Both the position numbers and the translations under genes were made by a program. A stretch of DNA of 51,202 nucleotides from Marine Group I thaumarchaeote (GTDB lineage Archaea > Thermoproteota > Nitrososphaeria > Nitrososphaerales > Nitrosopumilaceae), in the NCBI GenBank assembly GCA_013390765.1, contig JACAST010000002.1, positions 1 to 51,202 of the forward strand, in the 5' to 3' direction. Below, in pieces: positions 14,807 to 22,842 of the stretch (its first letter is position 1; each line of letters opens with the position of its first letter). The notes under the pieces were generated by a model that worked only from the letters and a program-made list of their open reading frames with translations, did not search any database and was not told the origin of the DNA.

Positions 14807-15745
14807 CTAATGATTTAAATTAATTTCTTTTAATAAATTAATTATTTCATTTTTTGTTATTGGTATTGGATTGTTATCTAAATGTTTTTTATCTTCTAAA
14901 ATTAATTCACTCGCTAGATTAAGATCTAAGTTCAATGAAATTTTTTCAAAATTTAATTTTTTTACAATACTTTCAAATCGCTTGTAGAAAATTGAATTAT
15001 TAAATTTATGGGCAACTAAGGTGGTAAATGATAATGCATGACCATGCATAATTCCTTCATTTGAATAAACATATGATAATGCATGACCTAGTGTAGTAGA
15101 ACTATTTCCAAATCCTAAACCTGTGAGTAATGAGCCCAAAGCTAATTTCTCAAATTTATCATTAAGTATAGCATATTCTAATATGTCAAAAGCAGTATTG
15201 CAAAGGAATTTTGTGTAAGGATTACCAAGTTTACTATCATATGCTTCTGAACATTGTGCACATGAATCTATTGCCGAGTTTTTTATTATTTCCATAGGAG
15301 TACCTTTGATAAAATTGGAATCAACTATTGCAACATCTGCTAAAATTTTGTCATTATGAAAACTAGTTTTTTTTCGATCAACATTCAACACAGAAATTCT
15401 AGTAACTTCACTTCCTGAACCAAATGTAGTTGGGATCATAGTTTTCTTTTTTTCCATTTTAAATGCCACAAATTTAGCTACATCCAATGAGCTACCTCCA
15501 CCTAAACCAATTATGCTAAAAAAATTTTCATTTTTAAATTGGGAAATAATTTTTTCAACAGTTTCAATAGAAGGATTTGGTTCAACCTCATCAAATATAG
15601 AAAAATTTTTTATTTTTAAATAATCAATCCATCCTCTAGAAATTGCACCTTTTGAAGTAATTATCAGACTGTTAGATGGATAATGGTAATCACGTGCAGA
15701 CCCGGTACCAAAATGAATGGACGGTGGTTGCATAATTTTCCACAT
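14807..15745 (-). CDS. Iron-type alcohol dehydrogenase, probable phosphonoacetaldehyde reductase
   Basis: A 312-residue group III (iron-containing) alcohol dehydrogenase. The NAD loop is IIGLGGGSSLDVAK at 78-91, TFGSGSEVTRISV follows, Asp160 in SAIDSCAQCSEAY and the His cluster of LGHALSYVYSNEGIMHGHA are likely metal ligands. It is some 60-70 residues shorter than common family members, mainly toward the C-terminus. Next to PEP mutase and phosphonopyruvate decarboxylase genes such a dehydrogenase reduces phosphonoacetaldehyde to 2-hydroxyethylphosphonate. The context supports this step, though the decarboxylase and mutase are 3 kb away on the same strand. Confidence 0.8.
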   Translation of the reverse strand: MWKIMQPPSIHFGTGSARDYHYPSNSLIITSKGAISRGWIDYLKIKNFSIFDEVEPNPSIETVEKIISQFKNENFFSIIGLGGGSSLDVAKFVAFKMEKKKTMIPTTFGSGSEVTRISVLNVDRKKTSFHNDKILADVAIVDSNFIKGTPMEIIKNSAIDSCAQCSEAYDSKLGNPYTKFLCNTAFDILEYAILNDKFEKLALGSLLTGLGFGNSSTTLGHALSYVYSNEGIMHGHALSFTTLVAHKFNNSIFYKRFESIVKKLNFEKISLNLDLNLASELILEDKKHLDNNPIPITKNEIINLLKEINLNH

Positions 15746-15765
15746 AATTACAAATAATGAGGATA

Positions 15766-15776
15766 TTTTTTATAAT
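15766..15776 (-). promoter_or_regulatory. Putative TATA box of the dehydrogenase/APS kinase operon
   Basis: AATTATAAAAA on the minus strand, 21-31 bases before the ATG at 15745. Spacing fits a leaderless archaeal promoter. Confidence 0.4.
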
Positions 15777-15810
15777 TGCTTGTTGGGTTTTTTATATTGT
15801 CAAAATGTGA

Positions 15811-15918
15811 GGATTTACGTTGATAATATCAGGAGTGACAATTGGTAAGAACTTTATGATCCATGCATATTCATACATAGACAAGGACGTTTTAGAAAAT
15901 AAAACTATTAAAAAATGA
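15811..15918 (+). pseudogene. C-terminal fragment of a hexapeptide acyltransferase
   Basis: Thirty-five codons reading GFTLIISGVTIG, MIHAYSYIDKDV and NKTIKK end at TGA 15916-15918. They match, nearly residue for residue, the last 36 residues of the intact acyltransferase at 23137-23493 (YTLIMPGVTIG, LIHAYSYIDKDV, NKIIKK). A stop lies immediately before it, so nothing is translated from a proper start. Its stop codon overlaps the ATG of the WbqC-like gene, so the fragment now forms the leader region of that gene. Confidence 0.8.
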
Positions 15919-16598
15919 AAATAGCAATACACCAAGCAAATTATTTTCCATATCCAGGATTTTTCCATAAAATAAATCAAGCAGATGTTTTTGTAATTCA
16001 AGATGATGTTAAGTTTGTAAATAGGACTACTAACAGAAATAAAATAATTTCATCTTCTGAATATACATGGATAAATGTACCTATAAAAAAAGGACATAAA
16101 TCATTACCTATAATGGATGTAAAAATTAATAATGAAATCCCATGGGGAAAAATAAATTTAAAGAAAATTTGTGCGGGTTATAATAAAGCAAAATTTTTTC
16201 ATCTTTACAAAGATTATTTTGAAAATTTATACAAGAAAGAATGGAATAATATTTTCGATTTGAATTTTGAAACGATAAAACAGGTTCTTCGCTGGTTAGA
16301 TATTAAAGTAGAAATTGTTATTGAGTCAGAATTACGTGTGTCAGGTCAACCAACAGAAAGATTAGTTAAGGTATGCAAAAAATTAGGCGCTGATACATAT
16401 ATTTCTGGTATTGGAGGTAAGAGATACCTAGATGAGAAATTATTCGAAAAGAATAAAATTATTTTAAAACATCAAAATTATAATCCAATTAGATATCTTC
16501 AACACATGTCAAAATCATTTATCCCAAACTTATCTATAATTGATTTACTAGCAAATGTGGGTTCTAAGAGTGGAAAATTACTAAAAGAAAATAATTAA
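15915..16598 (+). CDS. WbqC-like family protein
   Basis: A 227-residue protein of the WbqC-like family, found in many O-antigen and glycan loci. The N-terminus AIHQANYFPYPGFFHKINQ, then FVIQDDVKF, the NRNKI segment and WINVPIKKG are characteristic, as are YISGIGGKRYLD and PIRYLQ later. Family members are often associated with nucleotide-sugar or amino-acid decoration of glycans, but no reaction is securely assigned. The ATG overlaps the TGA of an acyltransferase fragment. It is divergent from the dehydrogenase gene. Confidence 0.8.
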   Translation: MKIAIHQANYFPYPGFFHKINQADVFVIQDDVKFVNRTTNRNKIISSSEYTWINVPIKKGHKSLPIMDVKINNEIPWGKINLKKICAGYNKAKFFHLYKDYFENLYKKEWNNIFDLNFETIKQVLRWLDIKVEIVIESELRVSGQPTERLVKVCKKLGADTYISGIGGKRYLDEKLFEKNKIILKHQNYNPIRYLQHMSKSFIPNLSIIDLLANVGSKSGKLLKENN

Positions 16599-16673
16599 GT
16601 TTTTAATTGGAAAAATAACTGTCTGCTTTTTTACGTGTTTTACATCAAACTCTTCTGATTATATAATTAGGTA

Positions 16674-17249
16674 TTGGTAGCTAGCGATGTTGATATACAT
16701 CAGAAAAAATATTCAATTGTGAAGAAGACTCTAGGTTATAGAGCATGGTTCTATTTTAGAATGGGTTGGACCACGTATTTTGCATTTATTTTAGCTGCAA
16801 TCAATACCTTAACTGTAACATATTTTCTAGCAATTGAAAATTACCCTGAACTAATGGCCGTCTTTCCATCTTTTGAAATTTACATAGTAATAATAACATC
16901 AATTGGTATTCCCACTCTAATTTTCGTAGGTTATAGTCATTACAAAAAAACTAAAGTATTCAAATCTGAAGTGGATATTCTAGTGGAAAGTAATCCAATT
17001 CTTAGACGAACTACTGTTAATGCAGATATGAATTTAAGATTTAGTATCAAGCTTTTTGATCTTCTTTTGAAACTGTCAAAAAATAAAATAAGTGAGGACG
17101 AGTTAAATGATGCTAAAAAAATCCAAAATGAAATTATGGATCTGATTAAAAATCGTTCCTTAAGCAATGAACTTGATATGAATTATATGAATGAAAAAAT
17201 GAGAAAGAAATCTGATTACGTACTACCAAAAAATCCTGGGCTGGTATGA
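16674..17249 (+). CDS. Two-TM conserved hypothetical protein, copy 1
   Basis: Up to 191 residues with two membrane helices (FAFILAAINTLTVTYFLAI and IYIVIITSIGIPTLIFVGY) joined by the loop ENYPELMAVFPSFE, then a cytosolic helical tail. I do not recognise a named family. It is followed with a 4-base overlap by a close paralogue, and a third, truncated copy lies reversed at 18204-18359. The TTG start at 16674 is only 6-16 bases after a TATA-like ATTATATAATT (16658-16668), so a GTG at 16719 is a likelier translation start. Role unknown; the island context suggests a membrane scaffold or a sensor. Confidence 0.7.
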   Translation: MVASDVDIHQKKYSIVKKTLGYRAWFYFRMGWTTYFAFILAAINTLTVTYFLAIENYPELMAVFPSFEIYIVIITSIGIPTLIFVGYSHYKKTKVFKSEVDILVESNPILRRTTVNADMNLRFSIKLFDLLLKLSKNKISEDELNDAKKIQNEIMDLIKNRSLSNELDMNYMNEKMRKKSDYVLPKNPGLV

Positions 17250-17767
17250 CTTCTTCGTCTACTAATAGTTTTCGAGGTTGGTATTATTTACGAATGGGAT
17301 TTACGTTGTATTTTGCATTTATTTTAGCCGCAATTAATACCTTAACTGTAACATATTTTCTAGCAATTGAAAATTACCCTGAACTAATGGCCATCTTTCC
17401 ATCTTTTGAAATTTACATAGTCATTGTAGTATCTATTGGGTGTCCTCTTCTAATTTTCATAGGTTATGGTCATTACAAAAAGACTAAAGCTTTTAGTTCT
17501 GAGATGGATGTTATGGTGGAGAGTAATCCAATTCTGCGAAGAAATCTAGTTAACGTAGATATTAATCTTAGATTTAATATTACGCTAATTGATCTTCTTT
17601 TGAAATTATCAAAGGATACTATTAGTGAAGAAGAACTAAGTCAAACTAAAAAAATCCAAAATGAAGTTATAGATCTGATTAAAAATCGTTCACTTACATG
17701 GGAGAGCAAGTATGATATTGAATATATCAATAACAAAATTAGAAAAAAATCTGATTTTATAATATGA
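17246..17767 (+). CDS. Two-TM conserved hypothetical protein, copy 2
   Basis: A 173-residue paralogue of the preceding gene, sharing long identical blocks (AAINTLTVTYFLAIENYPEL, FPSFEIYIVI) and the same layout: two helices, then a helical tail with ESNPILRR, LRFNITLIDLLLKLS and KIQNEVIDLIKNRSL. The ATG overlaps the upstream stop (ATGA), so they are translationally coupled. The strongest conservation is in the membrane part and the first loop, with tails drifting, which suggests that the membrane unit is the functional core or was gene-converted. Function unknown. Confidence 0.75.
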   Translation: MTSSSTNSFRGWYYLRMGFTLYFAFILAAINTLTVTYFLAIENYPELMAIFPSFEIYIVIVVSIGCPLLIFIGYGHYKKTKAFSSEMDVMVESNPILRRNLVNVDINLRFNITLIDLLLKLSKDTISEEELSQTKKIQNEVIDLIKNRSLTWESKYDIEYINNKIRKKSDFII

Positions 17768-17788
17768 TAAAAAACTGAATGATAATCA

Positions 17789-18210
17789 ATGAAATATGAA
17801 AGTATTGGGAGAACGAATACAAAAATCTCAAAAATTAGTCTTGGATGTATGTCATTTGGTGCGAAGTCTGAATGGATGATTGAATTAGATGATGCAAAAC
17901 CAATTATTGATTGTGCATTAGATTTAGGAATAACATTTTTTGATACTGCAAACGCATATTCAAATGGACGTTCAGAAGAAATTCTAGGCAATTTGTTAAA
18001 AGACTGTCGTAATGATGTTATAATTAGCACTAAAGTCAGATATCAAATGGGCAATAACCCAAATGATGTAGGTCTCTCACAAGAACAAATAAACAAACAA
18101 ATTGATAAATCATTGGAAAGATTACAAACTAAATTCATAGATGGGATTATGAAACACCAATTAAAGAAACACTGATTGCTTTAGATCAGTTAGTGAAAGA
18201 TAAAAAAGTT
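17789..18210 (+). pseudogene. Frameshifted, truncated aldo/keto reductase copy
   Basis: It matches the reductase at 2249-3214 from its ATG, including the preceding TGATAATCA. Asp52, Tyr57 and Lys82 equivalents are present. At 18131-18142 a 19-base unit is missing relative to the parent, exactly one copy of a direct-repeat interval (AAATTCATAGAT occurs twice in the parent, at 2591 and 2610), removing the HRW catalytic-His region from frame; translation then ends at TGA/TAA after HQLKKH (18175). Homology continues out of frame as TTGCTTTAGATCAGTTAGTG to about 18210, where it abuts an inverted two-TM fragment. Confidence 0.85.
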
Positions 18211-18359
18211 GGGAAAACAGCTTTCAATATTGGATAATTATCAACTGCAAGAAAATAAGTGACAGTTAGAGTATTAATTGCTGCAAGAATAAATACAAAA
18301 TAGGTTGACCATCCTGTTCTAAAATAAAACCAACCTCGAAAACCTATACGTTGATTCAC
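18204..18359 (-). pseudogene. Truncated third copy of the two-TM protein
   Basis: On the minus strand from a GTG at 18357-18359 the frame reads GFRGWFYFRTGWSTYF, FILAAINTLTVTYFLAV and NYPILKAVFPTF, clearly homologous to the tandem proteins at 16674-17767. It ends in an A/T run where it joins the aldo/keto reductase remnant. Only the first helix and loop remain. Confidence 0.8.
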
Positions 18360-18365
18360 GTATTC

Positions 18366-18431
18366 CTATTTTTTACGCACGTATATCAATATCACTACAT
18401 ATCCTGCTAACACTATAGCTTTTACACTATC
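18366..18431 (-). other. Possible C-terminal relic of an unknown membrane protein
   Basis: The minus-strand frame DSVKAIVLAGYVVILIYVRKK ends at TAG 18366-18368 and looks like a membrane helix with a basic tail. There is no start or upstream coding region, since the decarboxylase beta gene ends at 18430. It is short enough to be coincidence. Confidence 0.25.
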
Positions 18432-18984
18432 ATTTTTTTAATGAATTAATAAATCTATTTTTAATTTTAGTTGGTTCCATGTTTATTCGTTTACTGATAA
18501 CTCCGCCTTTTTCAATTTTAACAATTAACATGATTGGACCTGGAATTAATTTTATTTTTTGAAAAATCTTTGTGAGTTGATTTTTTGTTTTTACCTGAAA
18601 AACCTTGTAATTTGCTGATTTAGCAATTTTACTTAATTGAATTTTATTTGTTGCTGTAGGCTGTCCACCTGTTGATTCATGACTACTATTATCAAAAATT
18701 ACATGAACAAGATTTTTTGGTTTTATTATTCCTATAGTAATCAATGAACCTAGATTCATCAAAATATTTCCATCTCCATCAAATACAAAAATTTTCTTTT
18801 TTGTACTTTTTAATGCAACTCCTAAACCAATTGAGGATGCTAATCCCATTGAGCCAATCATATAGAAATTTGAATTTCTATCACAAGTGTCAAAAAGATC
18901 TCTACTGATGAAACCATTTGCAGAAATTATAGGCTGGTTACTCATTTTTTCAACTATAATGCTAATCGCTTCTTTTCTAATCAA
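18430..18984 (-). CDS. Phosphonopyruvate decarboxylase, TPP-binding (beta) subunit
   Basis: A 184-residue protein equal to the C-terminal half of thiamine-diphosphate decarboxylases. The TPP/metal motif is FDGDGNILMNLG near residues 69-79, with Asn99 completing it, and SHESTGGQPT (101-110) is the segment characteristic of phosphonopyruvate decarboxylase. With the alpha subunit it converts phosphonopyruvate to phosphonoacetaldehyde, pulling the unfavourable PEP mutase equilibrium forward. Start and alpha stop overlap by 8 bases. The last 17 bases are identical to the end of the truncated barrel gene at 13827. Confidence 0.9.
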   Translation of the reverse strand: MIRKEAISIIVEKMSNQPIISANGFISRDLFDTCDRNSNFYMIGSMGLASSIGLGVALKSTKKKIFVFDGDGNILMNLGSLITIGIIKPKNLVHVIFDNSSHESTGGQPTATNKIQLSKIAKSANYKVFQVKTKNQLTKIFQKIKLIPGPIMLIVKIEKGGVISKRINMEPTKIKNRFINSLKK

Positions 18985-19465
18985 TAAAATCTCTTTTCAA
19001 AATTAATGCGCATGGTTTTTTCTCTTTGATCAATTTTAAAGCCCAATCACAAGATGCCTTCCAATTTTTTTCATTTATAATTTTAGATTGTAAGGAAAGT
19101 GCCTGAAGCAACTTTGGTTGAATCTTTCCAATTTTAGTATGTTCAGGTGCATCATTTTTTAGGAAACCTCTCCAGCCTATCAAAAAAATCATTGGTATTT
19201 TGTATAATTGAACAAGAGATGTAATTGTGCTTAAAGAATTAGCAAAACCTGCATTTTGCATAAATACTAAAGAACTGCTTTGAGACAATGTCATTCCAAC
19301 AGCAATTCCAATAGCTTCATCTTCTCTAGTAGTAATAAGAATTTTATTTTTTTTAAACCCTTGATCGATAAAATGTTTCATTGTTGAATCAGGTACTCCA
19401 ATAAAATTTTCAGTTCCATTATTAAATAAATAATCAAAAACTTGTTTTTGTGTTAATTCTTTCAA
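18977..19465 (-). CDS. Phosphonopyruvate decarboxylase, alpha (pyrimidine-binding) subunit
   Basis: A 162-residue protein equal to the N-terminal half of phosphonopyruvate decarboxylase: FIGVPDSTMKHFID, then the catalytic-Glu region TTREDEAIGIAVGMTL (Glu48 the probable activator of TPP), MQNAGFANSLSTITSL and IGWRG. The enzyme is split in two genes here, as in some other phosphonate clusters. It overlaps the PEP mutase stop by 4 bases and the beta subunit start by 8, giving a tight three-gene operon, pepM-alpha-beta. Confidence 0.9.
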   Translation of the reverse strand: MKELTQKQVFDYLFNNGTENFIGVPDSTMKHFIDQGFKKNKILITTREDEAIGIAVGMTLSQSSSLVFMQNAGFANSLSTITSLVQLYKIPMIFLIGWRGFLKNDAPEHTKIGKIQPKLLQALSLQSKIINEKNWKASCDWALKLIKEKKPCALILKRDFID

Positions 19466-20358
19466 GAGACATAGCCTAATTTTCGTAGTTTTTCCTCAAT
19501 ACTTTTTTCTTGTGATTTCATATCATGCATCTCTTGTAATTTAAAAATATCCTCCATTGATGACATTTGATTTTGTAATTGAGACATATTATTAGCATTC
19601 TTCATTTGTTTAAGTAATTTTGACAGTGCAAAATGTGCTGCACGTAATGTTTGATTAGCATAAATAACCATTTTTATTTTGTGTTCTATTAATTCATCAA
19701 CATTTACAGAATAATATGTGGTGGGAATCACTACTAATGGGGCACTACCCTTCCATGAATCAGAAAATTCAAAAATTTCTTCTGGGGTAATTTTTTTAGA
19801 ATGAATTAAAATTAGATCAGCACCTGCTTTTTCATAGGCATATGCTCTTTTAAGGGCCTGTTCTATGCCTATCCCAGAAATCAAAGCTTCAATTCGGGCA
19901 ATTATAGTAAATGCCTTATTTTGTTTTGCCTCATTAGCAGCTAATATTTTAGCGGCAAAATCTTTTTCAGATAATAATTGGTTATTACCACCTTCTAACA
20001 AACTATTTTGTTTTGGAAATGTTTTATCTTCAATACAAATACCAGCGATTCCTGCATTTTCATATTTTTTAACCATATATCTAACATTAGTTGCATCACC
20101 ATAACCAGTATCACAATCTGCGATAACAGGTATTTCACAAGCATTCGCCATGTTTGACGCAGCAGTAAAAAATTCTGTCATTGTTAAAATGCTTGCATCA
20201 GGAACGTTATTGATCGCTGAAATTGCAAAACTTCCAGCCCATACTGCATCGAATCCAGATAATTCAACTAATTTAGCAGACATTGCATCATATGCACCAC
20301 AAACTTTGACAATAGGTTGATTATCTAATAACTTAACAAGATTTTCCGACTGGCTCAT
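19462..20358 (-). CDS. pepM: Phosphoenolpyruvate mutase
   Basis: A 298-residue isocitrate-lyase-superfamily enzyme that rearranges PEP to phosphonopyruvate, forming the C-P bond. The diagnostic motif EDK-x5-NS is intact as EDKTFPKQNS at 110-119, which separates mutases from lyases; metal residues Asp81 and Asp83 are in IADCDTGYGDATN, and the N-terminal GAYDAMSAKL and AGSFAISA are typical. This is the committing step of phosphonate synthesis. It leads an operon with the split decarboxylase. A TATA-like box 22-31 bases upstream supports the ATG at 20358. Confidence 0.95.
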   Translation of the reverse strand: MSQSENLVKLLDNQPIVKVCGAYDAMSAKLVELSGFDAVWAGSFAISAINNVPDASILTMTEFFTAASNMANACEIPVIADCDTGYGDATNVRYMVKKYENAGIAGICIEDKTFPKQNSLLEGGNNQLLSEKDFAAKILAANEAKQNKAFTIIARIEALISGIGIEQALKRAYAYEKAGADLILIHSKKITPEEIFEFSDSWKGSAPLVVIPTTYYSVNVDELIEHKIKMVIYANQTLRAAHFALSKLLKQMKNANNMSQLQNQMSSMEDIFKLQEMHDMKSQEKSIEEKLRKLGYVS

Positions 20359-20379
20359 AATTTTTGGTAAAAGATGAAG

Positions 20380-20389
20380 TTATAAAAAA
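20380..20389 (-). promoter_or_regulatory. Putative TATA box of the pepM operon
   Basis: TTTTTTATAA on the minus strand lies 22-31 bases before the pepM ATG. The 38-base gap to the upstream glycosyltransferase gene leaves room for it. Confidence 0.45.
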
Positions 20390-20396
20390 CATTCCA

Positions 20397-21614
20397 TTAA
20401 CTCTGATGTTTTCCTCTGAACTTATTAATTAAAAAATTAAAAATTTTTTTAGAATAAAGTCTATTACCTATCAAAAATAGTATCAGATTTAATTTTAAAG
20501 TAAATTTAGATGAATTTCTGTGAATCGAGTTATGTTTGGAAACCATTTGTTCAAAAAGTGAATCCCACCATTGAGCTATTTTTTCTGTATTCGCAATCTC
20601 AAGAACAAACTCTCTCTCTCTCTCAAGTAAATCATCTCTAAATTGCTTAGATTCAACCACCTTATCAATGACTTTAGCAATTTCTTTAGGTTTATTTGAA
20701 GTAGGTAAAAATGGTGATTCTACTTGTTTATTTTCCAAAATGTATTGTATGGATTTATCTGCATAATTAATTACAGGTTTTTTGCAAAAAATGGATTCTA
20801 GTTCTATATTTTCAAAATCACCAATTCTCAAATTTCCAATTACGGCATCTGCCCAAGTGTAATATTTTGTAATTTCATTTCTTTTTATCATAGGAATTAA
20901 TTTAACTTGTTTTGGTCTTGACTCTCTAATTTTTAATGATGTTCTTCTTTCCTGATCTGTACCAACATCTCTCCAATCCACTTGAATTATATCAAAATCA
21001 GTTTTACAATATTTTATTGCCTCCCACAAAATATCGGTTCCTTTTGATAACCCAAATCTTTGAGGACAAAAAAAAGTAAACCTTTCTTTCTTCTTATCAA
21101 TGGGTTTGGTTGCATCATTAAATAGTGTTGGATCAATTATGACTCTATCAAGTCGGATATAGTTTTTCGAAAACTTTTTTAGATAAGGTAAAATCCAGCG
21201 TCCACCTACATGAGCTATAGCACTATCAAAAACACGCCGATAAAACCTTCTTTCAAGAAAATTTAATGTGTGAAGAGGTTGATTAAACCATTCTTCTGTT
21301 GAATTCTTAATAAAGCGTGGAGCATCTATGTCTCTTCCAACATACAATGAAACATAATTCAAATCTGCTAAATATGCAATACGTTCTCCAACACCCATAG
21401 TAATGCAAAAATCAAAATTATTTTTTATTTCATTAATTTTTTTTACTTGATCTAATATCTTATAATTTTCGAATAATTCATAATTATCATCGTATGTAAA
21501 TATTCCAGCATCATCTTTTGGAGAATTAATAATGTGAATTTTGGTTTTTGTGAATTTTCTTAATGTTGATAAATTGTTACCTACGTCTCCAATAGCTAGT
21601 ATATTAATCGTCAT
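20397..21614 (-). CDS. Glycosyltransferase (GT-B fold, family 4-like)
   Basis: About 405 residues. The C-terminal half holds the GT4-like elements FFCPQRFGLSKGTDILWEAI, KLIPMIKRNEITKYYTWADAVIG and IELESIFCKKPVINYAD, matching the donor site; the N-terminal half has LAIGDVGNNLSTLRKF and an acceptor domain. No signal peptide; the basic, hydrophobic C-terminus (LKLNLILFLIGNRLYSKKIF) may bind the membrane. I chose ATG 21614 (MTINILAIG) over a TTG at 21638 because an AT-rich box near 21640-21650 would put transcription start between them. It is upstream of pepM on the same strand but separated by a promoter. Confidence 0.75.
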   Translation of the reverse strand: MTINILAIGDVGNNLSTLRKFTKTKIHIINSPKDDAGIFTYDDNYELFENYKILDQVKKINEIKNNFDFCITMGVGERIAYLADLNYVSLYVGRDIDAPRFIKNSTEEWFNQPLHTLNFLERRFYRRVFDSAIAHVGGRWILPYLKKFSKNYIRLDRVIIDPTLFNDATKPIDKKKERFTFFCPQRFGLSKGTDILWEAIKYCKTDFDIIQVDWRDVGTDQERRTSLKIRESRPKQVKLIPMIKRNEITKYYTWADAVIGNLRIGDFENIELESIFCKKPVINYADKSIQYILENKQVESPFLPTSNKPKEIAKVIDKVVESKQFRDDLLEREREFVLEIANTEKIAQWWDSLFEQMVSKHNSIHRNSSKFTLKLNLILFLIGNRLYSKKIFNFLINKFRGKHQS

Positions 21615-21759
21615 ACAAACGTTCTCGATTCTAAACAATTATTTATTATTATTAACAAATACTACGGTTTTAGGCATGACGATTAGTCTAATTCATGATT
21701 GATTTATTACTTCAGAATTTGTAAAAATGCTTTTTAGTTTGTATTTTTAGTTTGTAATC

Positions 21760-22776
21760 ATGATAAAGATTAGTAAAGAAATAAAAAATGCGTATAAAAA
21801 TAAGAATATACTTGTAACTGGGGGTACGGGTTCTATTGGATTAGCACTTGTAAAACAGTTAATATCTTGTAAACCAAAATCCATCAAAGTTTTAACAAAT
21901 GATGAAAATTCGGTTTTTGATTCAGGTAAGATAATAGGGGAAAATAAATTAATAAAATATATCATCGGAGACATACGAGATAAAGAGCGTTGTCAATTAG
22001 CTCTGCGAAATGTGAACATAGTATTCCATGCTGCTGCAATGAAGCATATTGATATATGTGAGGAAAACCCATTTGACGCCGTTAAAACTAACGTAATCGG
22101 AACTAGCAATATGCTGGAAGCCTCTATTTTGGAAGGTATTTCAAAATTTGTTTTTATAAGTACAGATAAAGCAACAACTCCAACAACTACGTTAGGTGCT
22201 AGTAAGCTACTTGCAGAGAGATTAACATTAGTTGCTGGAACATATAGTGAAAATCAGAAAATGATATTTTCTGTTGCTAGATTTGGAAATGTTATCGGGT
22301 CACGAGGTTCAGTATTTCAGATATTTTATCAACAATTAAAAAAGAATTTACCTCTTACAGTTACTGATTCAAGAATGACAAGATTCATCATGTCAATATC
22401 TGATGCAGCATCAACGATTCTAAAAATTGGTCATATAGCAAAAGATTCAGAAACTTTTATTCTAAAAATATCTTCAGTAAAAATCGAAGACTTGGCAAAA
22501 ATAATGATTCAAGTTTATAAGGAAAAAAATAAACTTACAAAAGATCCAAAGATAGAAATTTCAAATCCGAGAGGTTATGAAAGATTTCATGAATTTTTGG
22601 TTACAAATGATGAGATGCGGTTTTGTCATGACATTGGAGATATGTATAAAATTACAAAAAAACCAGTCAAGCATAATATATCATTAAAAGCCGTTAATTC
22701 CGCTACGGCAACAAGAATTCCAAAAAATAAACTACATCGAGTAATAAACGAACTATTTGACGAAGTAGTTTACTAG
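21760..22776 (+). CDS. CapD/PseB-type nucleotide-sugar 4,6-dehydratase (extended SDR)
   Basis: A 338-residue SDR of the polysaccharide-biosynthesis CapD family (UDP-N-acetylglucosamine 4,6-dehydratase/5-epimerase type). The NAD loop is VTGGTGSIG, then FHAAAMKHIDICEENPFDAV, and FISTDKATTPTTTLGASKLLAE is the family signature where Tyr of YxxxK is replaced by a non-Tyr residue. VARFGNVIGSRGSVFQIF and RMTRFIMSI follow. Product would be a 4-keto-6-deoxy-HexNAc feeding aminotransferases such as those at 25915, 33192 and 39384. It is divergent from the GT4-like gene at 20397. Confidence 0.9.
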   Translation: MIKISKEIKNAYKNKNILVTGGTGSIGLALVKQLISCKPKSIKVLTNDENSVFDSGKIIGENKLIKYIIGDIRDKERCQLALRNVNIVFHAAAMKHIDICEENPFDAVKTNVIGTSNMLEASILEGISKFVFISTDKATTPTTTLGASKLLAERLTLVAGTYSENQKMIFSVARFGNVIGSRGSVFQIFYQQLKKNLPLTVTDSRMTRFIMSISDAASTILKIGHIAKDSETFILKISSVKIEDLAKIMIQVYKEKNKLTKDPKIEISNPRGYERFHEFLVTNDEMRFCHDIGDMYKITKKPVKHNISLKAVNSATATRIPKNKLHRVINELFDEVVY

Positions 22777-22842
22777 ATATTTTGAAAAATAAAATGGAGG
22801 AAAACTCCTCTTTACAAGATTTTTACAGGTAAGTAGGACAAT

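Noticed and set aside
19462-20358. Isocitrate or methylisocitrate lyase instead of PEP mutase
   Set aside because: The EDK-x5-NS motif is intact, the lyase KKCGH-type motif is missing and the decarboxylase genes follow directly.
22800-22822. Hairpin GAGGAAAACTCCTC as a terminator
   Set aside because: The stem is only 4-5 pairs, and archaeal termination relies mostly on T-runs, so I could not support it.
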